From Eretmocerus hayati (taxonomy: Eukaryota; Arthropoda; Insecta; Hymenoptera; Aphelinidae), in contig CM056744.1 in NCBI GenBank assembly GCA_029851415.1, positions 104,255,338-104,319,337 of the forward strand: a stretch of DNA of 64,000 nt, written 5' to 3'. The notes beneath the pieces are model-generated. The model was not told where the DNA came from. It searched no databases and was given only the letters and a program-made list of their open reading frames with translations. Shown one piece after another: positions 35,476 to 46,016 of this stretch. A program made the translations under genes and the position numbers. Numbering within the stretch: position 1 is the first letter of the stretch; the number at the start of each line of letters is the position of its first letter.

Positions 35476-35657
35476 TCACAGCGTCACGTAGATCCTCTTT
35501 CGATGCAGAATATAAGCTATACAAGTCCAAACTGTGACTACCCACAGGTTCTCGGCTAGTTGCCAGCTATGTGTATTCATTTTTCCTATTTTCCAATGAA
35601 ACGGAAACAGTACGTAGAAGATCTGATGGCCAATGTACATCACAGTCGAGTTCATTC
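35476..35657 (-). CDS. Hgsnat: Hgsnat terminal exon
   Basis: Acceptor CTTTTTTCAG|GAA. It encodes G-M-N-S...Y-I-G-H-Q...F-P-F-H-W-K, a last helix and A-Y-I-L-H-R-K-R before TGA at 35476-35478, matching the human C terminus. Confidence 0.95.
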
Positions 35658-38600
35658 CTGAAAAAAGGAAACGTCGATGTTGCGCCCTTTTCTCATGTAT
35701 ATTTCAATTGTATATATGTGAGGAAATTCTTGAGGATGAATCTTGTTATATTTGATATGTGAAATTTCCTGACCTGGTATTCTGAAAGGGCCACCATCCC
35801 AGATATTGAGAACGTCAGTGAAAAGATAGGAGGCTGATAGAAGACCCAAGGAGAAACACGTCGTTACCATAACAAAGGATATGGACCTGTACAGTACCAG
35901 ATTTTATATTCTGAGATGATACGTATGTACGTGGAATAGATGAATGTGAGATTCGAGATATATCTGGGTATAATGTCAATCTCGTCGCCGAAAAGGAATA
36001 GATTTTGGGAAAACAGCATTGGTTATGAATAAATGTGCATTTTTCAATTTGGTTCTCGGTTGATCCGAATTAGAAATTTTAATGTATTCTCAGATTCAGT
36101 GACTTTTCCAAGTTTTGATATTGTCTTGGAATTTTTCAAGAATTATATAATGACAAAAAAATTCATGACGGTCAAATTAACACCTTCACTTTGATGGGTC
36201 CCACCGATGGCGTCCACGCGTCTAACTGTGTGTGGTGGTGATCTAAATCCCATCATTTGAAGGGCCCCACCAGAGGGAACCTCAACGCGTTTTTTGCCGT
36301 CGTAGTGAACTAAAACGTTAAACACAAAATGGACTTTTTAGCGTCTGTTCATCTTGACGATCTAGTGTCAAATTTGGTACAGTATTTTCCGAGGTATTTC
36401 CTGCATGCCTTTCAAATTACTCCAATGTTTTAGAGTCATTCTCAAGAAAAGTTTGTTAATGCAATAGTTTTGGCGTGACTCATGGAAAATGTGGGCGATC
36501 TCGTTTAAATAGAAATGCCAGCCTCCAATACTCACCATAAGTTCTTGTTAACGGGAACAACTTTTGTAAAGTGAAGGGATATTCCGATAACCCCTAAAAC
36601 AAGAGCCCACGTCAACCACCGAAGTATACGACTCTTCCATCCTTTGTATATTCGCATAGTTTGTCCAGCCTGCACGCCAAGGAATACTTGGAATATTGAC
36701 GTTAGGCAACCTACAAATTTAAAAAAAGATTTTGAGTTTCAACCGTTACACGCTCTTGTGCCGGAAGATGGAATCTGTGCAATTTAAGTAGAATATTCTC
36801 ATATTATCTAAGGAATCACTGCTTCATTTAAAAAAATTAAGGCGGAAGAAACGTCTTTGCAATTTCATTTTTGTATTTCTGATTCCTAATCATGAAAAAT
36901 ACGAGTGTAGAATGATACTAGGAAAAATAATACGGTCATGAAATTGAAACGTGAATTCGGTCCTGGAACGCAACATTCGGATTTATACTTCCAAACTCTG
37001 CCATCTCTTTCTTGACAAGAACACGGTAAAGTAATGAAGGATGTCAACAAACCCGTTTGAATTATATAAAAACTGACCTAAGATACCCTCAGGATCAAAT
37101 CTGCCAGACCCATAAACTTTGTCTGTGGTAGGAAATCTGAAAATATGATTTTCACCAAGCAGAAGCTTATCCACGTATCCTGTAGCTCCACCCGTACAGT
37201 TCAAATATTTGCTGTCTGCGTGTCGTCCACCCGGCCCAAAATATCCCCTGTTGAAATTAAAATATTCCCTCTTACATTACACCACAGAGACATCATCTCA
37301 CAAAGATTTCTGGTCCTTGTAAGTGCAAAGAGAATTTTTTTGTATGAAGGTATAGATATGTAGTATTAGATAGATATGTTGCGCAGTTCGTACTTGGGGC
37401 AGCCTGGCACGGGTAGCAAGAAGACGATGAAGCAATGAGCTGCAAGGACAGACAGCGCAATAATCCACTGCGGTACAAGAATCGATATGTCTCGAATCGG
37501 TCCCGCCTGTGCTGAAAGTAATCATGCGTGACAGCTATGACTGGAGATATTTCTGGGATATACCGTGATGAAGTTCGATGAACTGATAATAACACTGGAC
37601 AACAGCATTTTTAGTCAAAAATTGTGTGTAGACCAGAGAACTATCTTTTTGTATACTTTTCGACGTAGAAACCGAATTTAATTTCAGTTTGGCAAAACCG
37701 TTTTGCCTCAAAACAGGTATCTTAAACGTCTTCACCTGACTTTGTTAATTCAAAAATCTTGTGGCTCATTCTTGTGGTATTCATACTATTTGATCCACTA
37801 AATACGATAGCAGCGTTCAAAACGTATGACAAAAGCTAATTTTTCGAGTTGCTACCTGCAAAATTTGACCGATTTTGCAATAGATCTCAGACGAAATTCC
37901 CTAGAAATATCCTCTTTAAGCTCAGAAGAGCGCATTTTCTACATTTTCACATGTATAGCGGAGGAAAATTATTTGCAATAGCCCAAAAATAGATGGGTCA
38001 CATCAGTTTCTCGGCTATGTTATATGGGATTGATCTACCTAACTTCTCGATTCCACCTGTGTGAATAGTATAGTGAGCTAGGCTCGAAAATTCTTAAGCA
38101 GTAACTTTTGGATAATTCTATGGCCCACCTCAACTTCCGATTGATTCTTGCAAACCTTGAAAAATTCTCACATCATTCGTTGACTCTTGCTTAACTCAAT
38201 GTATGTATCAGTTCTCATCATTGTACATTGAAAAATTGATCAGTAGAGGCAAAATAATTTACATATCAAAATGTATTTTCTACTGTGTTCACAATCCAAA
38301 CTGATTAAGTAAATCATGGTTAATCATTTCCAGCGAAAGTGAAGTATCTTCATTCAATCTGAAGTCTTTTTCATCCGCATAACAATGGGAGAAAAGAACT
38401 TCTACAGTTCAAACCAAGGCGTGAGTGTAATCCACTAATTCATTTGTGGTTATGGAAATAGAATCGCAGTGACGATTTTCATCAACATCAATGAGGCATT
38501 ATACAATGTGGTTATATTTAAACTCTGACAGAAAAGTTATAGTCCATCTGACCTGTTCATCTGACAAGAAACTCTACAAAAATCCCGGAATTCCATCAAA

Positions 38601-41600
38601 ATTGATGAGTGATATGTAAAATTTGCTCAGATAATACCATCTCAGATGGGAATGACAAAGCCAATCTGGTGGGATTTGATCATGAACCCCAGAATCGGTA
38701 GGATTCAATCATTATCCCCAAAATCAAACAAAGTCTGAGTCATTCAAGAAGTAACCACCGATCAGCCAATATCATAAAAAAATTACCAGAAGCTCTTTTC
38801 ACTCTCACCTCAGAATTTCCATCTTCTGTCGTACACATCAGCGCATAGGTAACCCCAACAACAAGATATGCAATACTGAATCTCTGCAGTACTCCAAAGA
38901 TGCGAATATCCTCAATCTGGTTTCTACCTCCCAGAGTATTCAAGGCAACGCCGATGCAAAATAAACAGAAGCTGCGCTACGGGGGTTTGAAAGAAAATCA
39001 AATATAGGATGTCTCTCGCATCCAAGTGAATAAATTTACCATGCACAAATACCAGTTACTCGTATATATACTAAACCAACACTAAGACATTCAACCAACC
39101 ATAGCCAACCTCTATAGGATAAATATTTCTATATAGCTTTGAAATAAACGTGATCTGAGAGAAAGGTCCGTAGTATATTGTCGTCTTGACACGAAATCGA
39201 ATAAGAGAAACTGAGATGTACAGAAGGTTAGTATATAGAAAGGTAGAATAGATAGAAGGTTGAAAAACAGAAGAAGATATACATTGGTGGTAAACGAATC
39301 ACCTTGACAATCGCTTGGCAAACTGAGAACTTGGAAATCCCTCGAGATAACTGTGAACTGATGGATAGAGGAATGCACACACCCATGATCCACATGAAAG
39401 TTGGAAATACAAGATCACCAATAAGGAGACCATCCCATGTTGTATGTTCTGAGAAGTAGTAGCCTCCAGCTCCACTGTTTACAAATATCATGAGAAGGAT
39501 GCTCATACTGAAAATATCGAAATGAAAGGCATTGAAAATAAATTCTTTCCTGAGGATATTATGTAGTCTGGCCAGCTGAGACAGTGTTAGATCCGGGTTA
39601 TGGATTTATCCAAAACTGTGGGAACTGTCCGTTTGCAACACCAGAAGATGGCACCCAAAATGATAATCTCAAGCATGTCCGACCTACGGGTTCCTTATTT
39701 CAATTCTACACAGGGTGTCCAAAGAGTTAGCTCCCTCCGCCGCGCCGTCCCGCTCTCAAAATTCAAGTGTACTCCGTGTATCAAGAAACCTCTAAAAACG
39801 TATTTCATAGAATCAAGATGGAGGCTCAAAAACGGACTCAGATTTGACCTCGAATGTGAGTATCGAATATCTCCGAGTGGGAGTTCCTATTTCCAAGTTC
39901 GGATTCTAAAAGTACGCAATTTACGCCCGAATATGACTTTTTGACGATTTTTTATGACCTCTAGGGGTTATTTGGGGATCAAAATCATTAGACGTACCAC
40001 AGATAGAACGATAGTCTATATTAGGAAGTTTTCTCTCAGGAAAGTTTCTCAGACTTATTTTAACCCTCGACTTGTGACCTTGAGCATGACCCAGTTAAAG
40101 GTCAATTCAACATGATTCAGTATCATTATGTCTGTTTTGGACTCTAGATCTTGTAAATGTGAAAAATTCGAAGTCCAGTTGACTTTCCACCTCTTCCGTA
40201 GATGACATTGAAAGGACATTTTGAGGTCACAAATCTCTGGATAGAGGTTCAACGTGCCATAACTGAAGCAAGAAAAAAAATTCCAGACCCTTTCAATCCC
40301 TGGCCTGTAACCTTGAGCTTAACCTGGACCTTCATTAGAGGTCAACTCGAATTTCAGTATGCTCATTCCTATTCTTGATTATGCATCCTGAAAATGTGGT
40401 GAATTTTCAAGGGTCAAACGGAGTCCGAGATTTTTTCGAAAATGACTCGTTGATCCCGACCCTTGCCACGGCCCTGGCACGTTGAATCACTATTCAGGGA
40501 CTCGTGACCTCAAAATGACTTTTCAACCTCATCCAAGGAATTGGTAGAGAATAACCTAGATTAAAAATTCGTGACATTTTCAGGATCCAGAATCAAAAAT
40601 AGAGATAATCCATACTAAAGTTCAATTTGACCTTTAACAGGGCCAGAGTTATGCTCAAGGTCACAGGTTAAGAGTCAAAGTAAGTCTGAAAGATTTTACT
40701 GACAGGAGCCTCCCTGAACGAGATTATCGTTCTAGCTCTGGCCAATTAAAGTATTGTCTACATACTTTTGACCTCCAAATGACCCCTGGAAGTCATCGAA
40801 AAAATTTGAAAAAATCCTAATCTGGATAGAAAATGTTATGCCGCCCTCAGAATCCGGGATCAAGATTGAAGGTTCCCATTCGAAGAATTTGATTCGACCT
40901 TCAAGAAACCATCAAAGTCACGTTCAAGGTCGAATTTAATTTGATTCCTTTCCCGAGATTACCAATCTATTTTAAGAGACACGTATTCCGGGATTTTCCG
41001 ATACCCTGACCCATTCCTAAATTTTGAGAAAGGGGGGGGGGTGTTACCCTGCGGCGACGCTCAGCGGGAAACATCAAACTTTTCTAATTCATAAGTCGAA
41101 TATCTCAGTCTAGTCACTTTAGAGCCGAAAATTCTCGTCTCTCCCGTTTAGGTACGAAAATATCACATTCCGACAGAAACGCTATTCCAACAGAAAAAAT
41201 ATGTTATTGAGTTCGAACTCACAAGGATGAGGAGTTGAATGAGTAATGTCATGAAAAATGCTCATTTCAATTGAGAATTGTGGATTTTAAATCATGAATC
41301 CACTCCATAGGATACCATCCCAACAATTTTACAATGATGAGTATTTTACAACCTGAAAGAGATTGTGGCTCACTTTTTTCCAAACGATTTCTGTGTGACT
41401 GTATCACTGGTATGTGTCGAAGCAAGATTCAAAGAACAAGTCATCATGAAAGGAAATCGGTAAAAATTATGTTGTTATACTGTTTCAGGCCAAATGGTAT
41501 ATAAATTGATACATTTGGATAGAATCCAACGATATCTCCGAAATGATAAATCCCACATTGAGAAAAAAATTTCCTCCGACTTACCCTCTTACAGTATCAA

Positions 41601-42648
41601 TAGATCTAACTCTTTTCTTCGCCCCTTCATTTTTCACAGCCTCGTTATCATTTCTCGAAGACTCTTGTTCTATTCTACAAATCCGGAAACGCTTGAGTAC
41701 AAACAATCCAAGCAACAGCAGAACAATCAATCCAGCAACAACGGCGAGTGCTACAATATGCAACCAGAGAGTAAATCCAAATCATTCATTCTGTATTCCA
41801 CACAACGTAAGCTCTCTAGAGAGTATACTATATTTGTTTGCTTCATACACTTGTTGCAATCGATTAATTATGCGATCAAGTGAATTAATCAGCTTTTAAT
41901 TCAATCGAATTATCCACGGCACGTGAATCCAAAGCTAATTTTCTATTCGTATACATAATACACCAGGGTTTCTGTACTTTAAGCTCTACATACATATACC
42001 GTAATGGAATTTCAACCAAATGTATGCGCTTAAACTGAGCTTGCAAGAATATACGATATAGATACACATATACACTCATATTACTCGATATACTCACGAA
42101 AATACGTGTTAACAGGTTCAACGATCGTTTTCAAAGTACAGGATTTATCCTGATCCAGTGACAATTCATAAATTCCAAATTCGCCAATTTCAGGTATCAA
42201 TTCACAATGCAATCCGCTAAAAGGTTTTAATTGAAAATTCAATAGAATCGATTGTGAGAAAGTGTTTTATGAAATTATTCAGGAGATAATACTTACTTCT
42301 TGTTTGATGCTGGTATGTATGTTTCATTTGTGACTGTCTGGATAATCCGCCAGAATTGAGGTCTCGCAACGTCGATATTGATATTCGATGAATTCGTTGG
42401 TTCAAATTTAGCTGTTCTCGTGTACGGGCACTGTGAGTGGCAATGGTAAGTGAAATGAATGATTTATCTTCCAAAAGGACTCTTGTCAATTAGAGTAATT
42501 GAATTTTGTATAGAGTTACCGTTATGCAATCTGATGACAATGTGTAGAGCCATAGATTGGATATGTTGGATTTATTATTGAGCGTGATGCACGCTTGATC
42601 AAAATTCAGTTTATCAAGTGAACAATTCTGAGTCCTTTCCATTTCCAT
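35476..42648 (-). CDS. Hgsnat: heparan-alpha-glucosaminide N-acetyltransferase, 11 exons
   Basis: Eleven exons (listed separately) join in phase into 557 residues plus stop. The product resembles human HGSNAT from the luminal domain to the C terminus. In the family it is a lysosomal multi-pass membrane enzyme that moves acetyl groups from cytosolic acetyl-CoA onto terminal glucosamine of heparan sulfate. Visible landmarks: the luminal GEFGIYEL block, a first membrane helix, R-S-I-D-T.RG, NSGAGGYYFSEHTTWDG with the His matching the catalytic His of the human enzyme, DLVFPTF, GVLQRF, LPVPGCP, NCTGGATGY, DPEGILG, FLGVQAG, PVNKNLW and GMNS...YIGH. Human is 635 residues, and most of the difference is at the N terminus. 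The signal-peptide exon is not identified; a weak candidate is a hydrophobic ORF start at 45092. All phases agree and no stop intervenes, so the gene looks intact. Confidence 0.92.
35774..35886 (-). CDS. Hgsnat: Hgsnat exon (membrane helix near the C terminus)
   Basis: Acceptor TACTGTACAG|GTC completes the split Trp codon; donor ACCAG|GTCAGG, phase 1. It encodes S-I-S-F-V-M-V...G-G-P-F-R-I-P. Confidence 0.9.
36180..36300. repeat. GGGTCCCACCGATGG / GGGCCCCACCAGAGGG motif pair in an intron
   Basis: Two related G/C-rich words lie about 80 bp apart. Similar words occur at 34505-34530 and as a perfect palindrome at 52207-52228. Function unknown. Confidence 0.35.
36536..36710 (-). CDS. Hgsnat: Hgsnat exon (FLGVQAG to PVNKNLW)
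   Basis: Acceptor AATTTGTAG|GTT; donor CTTATG|GTGAGT, splitting the Trp codon. It encodes two membrane-side blocks conserved with human, ending P-V-N-K-N-L-W. Confidence 0.95.
37078..37247 (-). CDS. Hgsnat: Hgsnat exon (NCTGGATGY)
   Basis: Acceptor TTTCAACAG|GGG; donor TCTTAG|GTCAGT. It contains G-Y-F-G-P-G-G, N-C-T-G-G-A-T-G-Y, L-L-L-G-E-N-H and D-P-E-G-I-L-G, all strongly conserved. Confidence 0.95.
37394..37506 (-). CDS. Hgsnat: Hgsnat exon (LPVPGCP)
   Basis: Acceptor CAGCACAG|GCG, phase 0; donor CCCCAA|GTACGA, phase 2. It encodes P-Q-W-I-I-A-L-S-V-L and F-L-L-P-V-P-G-C-P, matching human. Confidence 0.92.
38809..38976 (-). CDS. Hgsnat: Hgsnat exon (GVLQRF region)
   Basis: The acceptor is CCCGTAG|CGC, chosen over the CAG five bases later because only it keeps phase 0 and yields RSFCLFCIG, like human RSFLLICIG. 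It ends at TCTGAG|GTGAGA after a hydrophobic helix. Confidence 0.92.
39303..39507 (-). CDS. Hgsnat: Hgsnat exon (catalytic His region)
   Basis: Acceptor ATTTTCAG|TAT, donor TCAAG|GTGATT. It holds NSGAGGYYFSEHTTWDG, whose His aligns with the active-site His of human HGSNAT (established for the family), then DLVFPTFMWIMG and a helix. Confidence 0.93.
39600..41050. repeat. diverged AGGTCA-rich repeat inside an Hgsnat intron
   Basis: It holds many TGACCT/AGGTCA words in both orientations, such as TGACCTTGA at 40075-40083 and TCAAGGTCA at 40655-40663. Segments of about 200-300 bp recur within it. It ends near a G run at 41031-41041. The same type of block appears at 23.9, 32.4 and 50.4 kb. Confidence 0.55.
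41585..41750 (-). CDS. Hgsnat: Hgsnat exon (first membrane helix)
   Basis: The acceptor ATATTGTAG|CAC is the only one that avoids an upstream in-frame TGA, and it matches the incoming phase. It encodes a long hydrophobic helix, a basic stretch and R-S-I-D-T-V-R-G before the donor AGAGG|GTAAGT. Confidence 0.88.
42098..42216 (-). CDS. Hgsnat: Hgsnat exon (GEFG block)
   Basis: Acceptor CCTTTTAG|CGG, donor TTTTC|GTGAGT. It encodes H-C-E-L-I-P-E-I-G-E-F-G-I-Y-E-L, aligned with human CRLEYRFGEFGNYSL. Confidence 0.9.
42297..42430 (-). CDS. Hgsnat: Hgsnat exon (luminal domain)
   Basis: Acceptor CTCACAG|TGC, phase 0 in; donor AAGAA|GTAAGT, phase 2 out. It encodes a polar luminal stretch, C-P-Y-T-R to A-S-N-K. 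Similarity to human is weak here, but phase and position fit. Confidence 0.8.
42520..42648 (-). CDS. Hgsnat: Hgsnat exon (luminal N-terminal part)
   Basis: It reads F-D-Q-A-C-I-T-L...N-L-W-L-Y...S-D-C-I-T, matching the human segment from MDQALL to the Cys cluster. It ends phase 0 at ACG|GTAACT. The 5' edge is uncertain: an in-frame ATG gives 42648, while a CAG acceptor would give 42627. Confidence 0.65.
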
Positions 42649-43129
42649 TTTCTTGAATAATTCTTCAACGATGATTGAAAGGATTGTGTCACTTAGACAT
42701 CGATTCCCCCTCTACTTTGGTAACCTGTTTGATTGTTGTTGATGTTTTCTTTTTTTCACAACATGATGCCCAAATCAGCATCTGGACAATCACTTCCAAA
42801 CAAACAAACAAAAAACTGATATTTTGCTCCCAGATTGAAATCACGATGAAAGTTCACTGATAATTCGAGTAATTCAATTGTAGATAATTATAAACACTCA
42901 AGCTTGGCATACGAGATACCAACCGTCCACTCAGAGATTCTTTTCACCAAGGAATTTTATCGCGGTACTCACGTGCCGATGATGCCGACTGAGAAAGTGT
43001 CACGCGATAACCTGGAAACAGTGTCGTTGATCCCCCCACTTATGATTCGGACATCAAGCCTTTCCATGTGGGTCATACGCTATTCGCTCATCAGTGAGAT
43101 TCAAAACGAGTTTCATTCGAGTGACCATA

Positions 43130-44335
43130 TATGAGCAGTCCCGCGCGAAACAGACCTACGAAAAAGGGTCAACTCTCAATTCTTTTCTTGACTTTTTTAT
43201 TCGATTCTATGGTCCAAAGTATGAACTTTTCACCACTTATGGGGCCCCAAAAAAAATTTCCAGGTATCCCCAACGTACATTACTTTGTTCTTCTGAATTA
43301 TCTCCGACCAAAAATTTTTGGTTATTTTCTTCAATAAAATGCATATTCCTCGGATTCGCTCAGAGATATAAGGATGCGATTCGCGGCGTTCGAAAGACCT
43401 TTGAAGAACCTATCAAAATCAGTCGTGTCGAGTTGATTTGGAGGTCTTGGGTGGTTTTATCGGGCAAAAGAGTGAAACACATAGAAAATTCAATTTCTCC
43501 AAAACCCAATTCTTTAGAACCTTGGAAATTTCATGTTTCATGTCAAATGTTGCGTTTTTTCAAGAAAAGAAGTCCCAAATTCGTTTTTTGCGTTCCATAG
43601 CCTAATTTTGTCGATTATCACAAATCTATTTTTCAGGATTTTGGGAATCGTCTGTTTTCTGAGCTTGGGCAGAGATTTGAATTCTAGAAAAGGATTTCAA
43701 TGAAAAGCCAAGAAAGATCCCTTCAGAATAACCACTTGCCGAAGTCAATTTCATGCATTCAAACCGTACCCACAATATATGAAAGATGAACCCTCAGCTC
43801 GAGCGCGGCAAGTCGGTGGGCGCCGTCGGATGGGGGCAGGCGCAGCGCACGGCGCATAGCACAGCGCGCGGCGCATGGCGCAGCTCACTGCACACGGGCT
43901 AGCGCTCACTGAGACGGCCTATATGCATTACAACTTTTTGATGCATAGGATTATGGCGAAATAATAGAAATGTCACCACTTTCAGACATTTTTGAGGAAT
44001 GGGAAACGAATAGGCCGGCAATTTGAGGGCTAGTTCATGTGCCATGAGCCGCGTCATGCGCTGCGCTATTTGTGGACGCACTCTTACTGTTGTCTCCGGT
44101 ACCTCCGACCGACCTCTGAGGAACTATCGAGATTCAGTGGTCTTTCAAATGTTGCAACTCTGGCTCAAATGCATGGGAATGACTTCGGTTGTGAGGTTAT
44201 TCAAGGATCGATGGATCGAAATCTCTGCGCATGCGCAGGAAACATGCAGCCTGCAGCCGATTTCCAAAAGCCCGAAAAATGAATTTATGATAATTAATAG
44301 GCTCTAGAATGCATAAAGGAATATGGGACTGAAAC
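43130..44335. mobile_element. TA-flanked long-arm MITE, copy 2 (diverged, right end unclear)
   Basis: TATGAGCAGTCCCGCGCGAAAC at 43130 is homologous to the left end of the copy at 16589, and the ORF-like segment that follows is shared. The right half begins with the same CTGCGCATGCGCAG palindrome (44225-44238) and is recognisable to about 44335. I could not find the matching right terminus. The centre (43790-43920) is a GC-rich run with GGCGCA repeats. It lies just upstream of the known 5' end of the acetyltransferase gene and may be in its first intron. Confidence 0.55.
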
Positions 44336-46016
44336 AATCGTAAAAATGAGCGATAGATTCAGCGTAGATCATGAGAAAAACGTTTTGTATATATGAAATG
44401 TCTCATCATGCAAGAGTGCTCTTGAATTTTTACTGAAAACTCGAGTTTTTCAAGATTTGAAAAGAGCTCGAAAAAGTTTTGGTCATTTGCAAGATATCAG
44501 ATGTTGATGTGGATTCGGACAACAATGCGAAAATTTTACACCAAATTTGGGTCTAATAACATACTTCTGCCAAAGATATCATTTCTAGTTGGGATCATAA
44601 ATCTTTAGGAGCTTCGAATTGAAATCAGTTGATGAAGAACTATTAAATCGCACCGATTCAAAAAGTTAGCTAAACGACACAATCTTCCACTTCAGCTTGG
44701 ACTGGAAACATCTTCGGTACAACGCTTGTTGAGCTGTCAGTATCTTATAGGGTGGAAATCCACTCTAAAACAGCTCGGATGCAGATCTCAGTAGATCGTC
44801 TAACGGACAATCCCTTCATAAGGAATTGAGTTCACAGTTTGATGAGGCTTGAAAAAAAAAACTAAAAATAAAGAATTACACGGACGATATCGTGATACTT
44901 GGAATATTTCCCGAGTATGAGGGAAAATATACATACAGTTCCAGCTGGTGGCCAGGAAATATCACTGAAGGAACAAAAAACCAGATAGTTCTCATTCAAA
45001 AGCTGACAAGAACACGCACGCAGTGTCAGACAATCGCAATACGAGCGTAAAATCGAGCCAAAAATCCTCAAGAGCAGAAATAGTACTCCCACAGCTGTCT
45101 GCTCTCACCTCGTAGAGATGAAATCAAGAAATGCATCAGCTAGCAAATCGATTTGTTTGTCTTGCTACCATCGTATCCGTTACGCCTCAGCAAGTAGAAA
45201 ACTTTTGGCTCAATCGTTTATTTTTATTCGCCAGAGACGAGCCCTTCCGCAAGCCTTATAACATTCTACTTCACTTCTTTTTCGTCTTCATTTCCTCATT
45301 TTCTCGTTTCTCCGGTATATTGCTTCACGCAAAGACTTCGAGTTTCGTCGTCGTGACTCAACTGCTTCCTTTCTACTGAGAGTATTTTCAAGCCCTTTTG
45401 TTGTTTCATCTTCTATTGTCAGGCATGACGCGAGAATTGCTCTAGAGGTGGATATATCCCAAAACGTATTACTCGAACTCGACGTGTGCGTGATTGTCTA
45501 TCCTTGTGAAATTGTTGTGAAATTGCTGGAAGATGTTGGGGGTGGTATATTTTCCATGATGAAGGAAGGAAGATTGTTTGGTGATGAGAAATTGAGGGTC
45601 GTAGATGAGATTTTCAAGGATTGAAGGTATAAATTTTCTGTTACCGTTTCGGAAGGATATAGTATGTTTTCAGTCTTTGAAGTGGTTCACTGGGTAATTT
45701 CATGCTGATGCAATCAGAAAAATTGATATGAAATCTCTAGATTTTTGAATACGATGAGTGAATCAAATAACACTCATCAGATTTCCCGGCGATCTAAAAT
45801 GAAATTATTGAAATCCTCCCCCCCCCCTAGCCCTCCCCGGCATGGAAGTCTGTACACCTATAGTTTTCTCTCGATTATGAACTTCTCTAAGGCTGATTCA
45901 TGCAATCTCACCAGGTTTTCCTGTGAATTCGGTTTGAAATATAATTAAAGTCGAGTTTGGCATCACACGAGCGTCGGTTTTGTCTATGGATTCGTTATAT
46001 GTATAATTGAACCGGT
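44336..46016. other. 5' flank or first intron of Hgsnat; no firm gene
   Basis: The minus-strand frame from ATG at 45090-45092 opens with a hydrophobic stretch (M-G-V-L-F-L-L-L-R-I-F-G) that could be a signal peptide. The only phase-compatible donor (ATCTG|GTTTTT) is weak, so I do not assign it. A C-rich tract lies near 45818-45835. Nothing else is recognised. Confidence 0.3.

Noticed and set aside
44862..45092. Hydrophobic minus-strand ORF as signal-peptide exon of Hgsnat
   Set aside because: The position is right, but the only donor in phase is weak and the sequence has no match that I recognise in the family's N terminus. Left as a possibility only.
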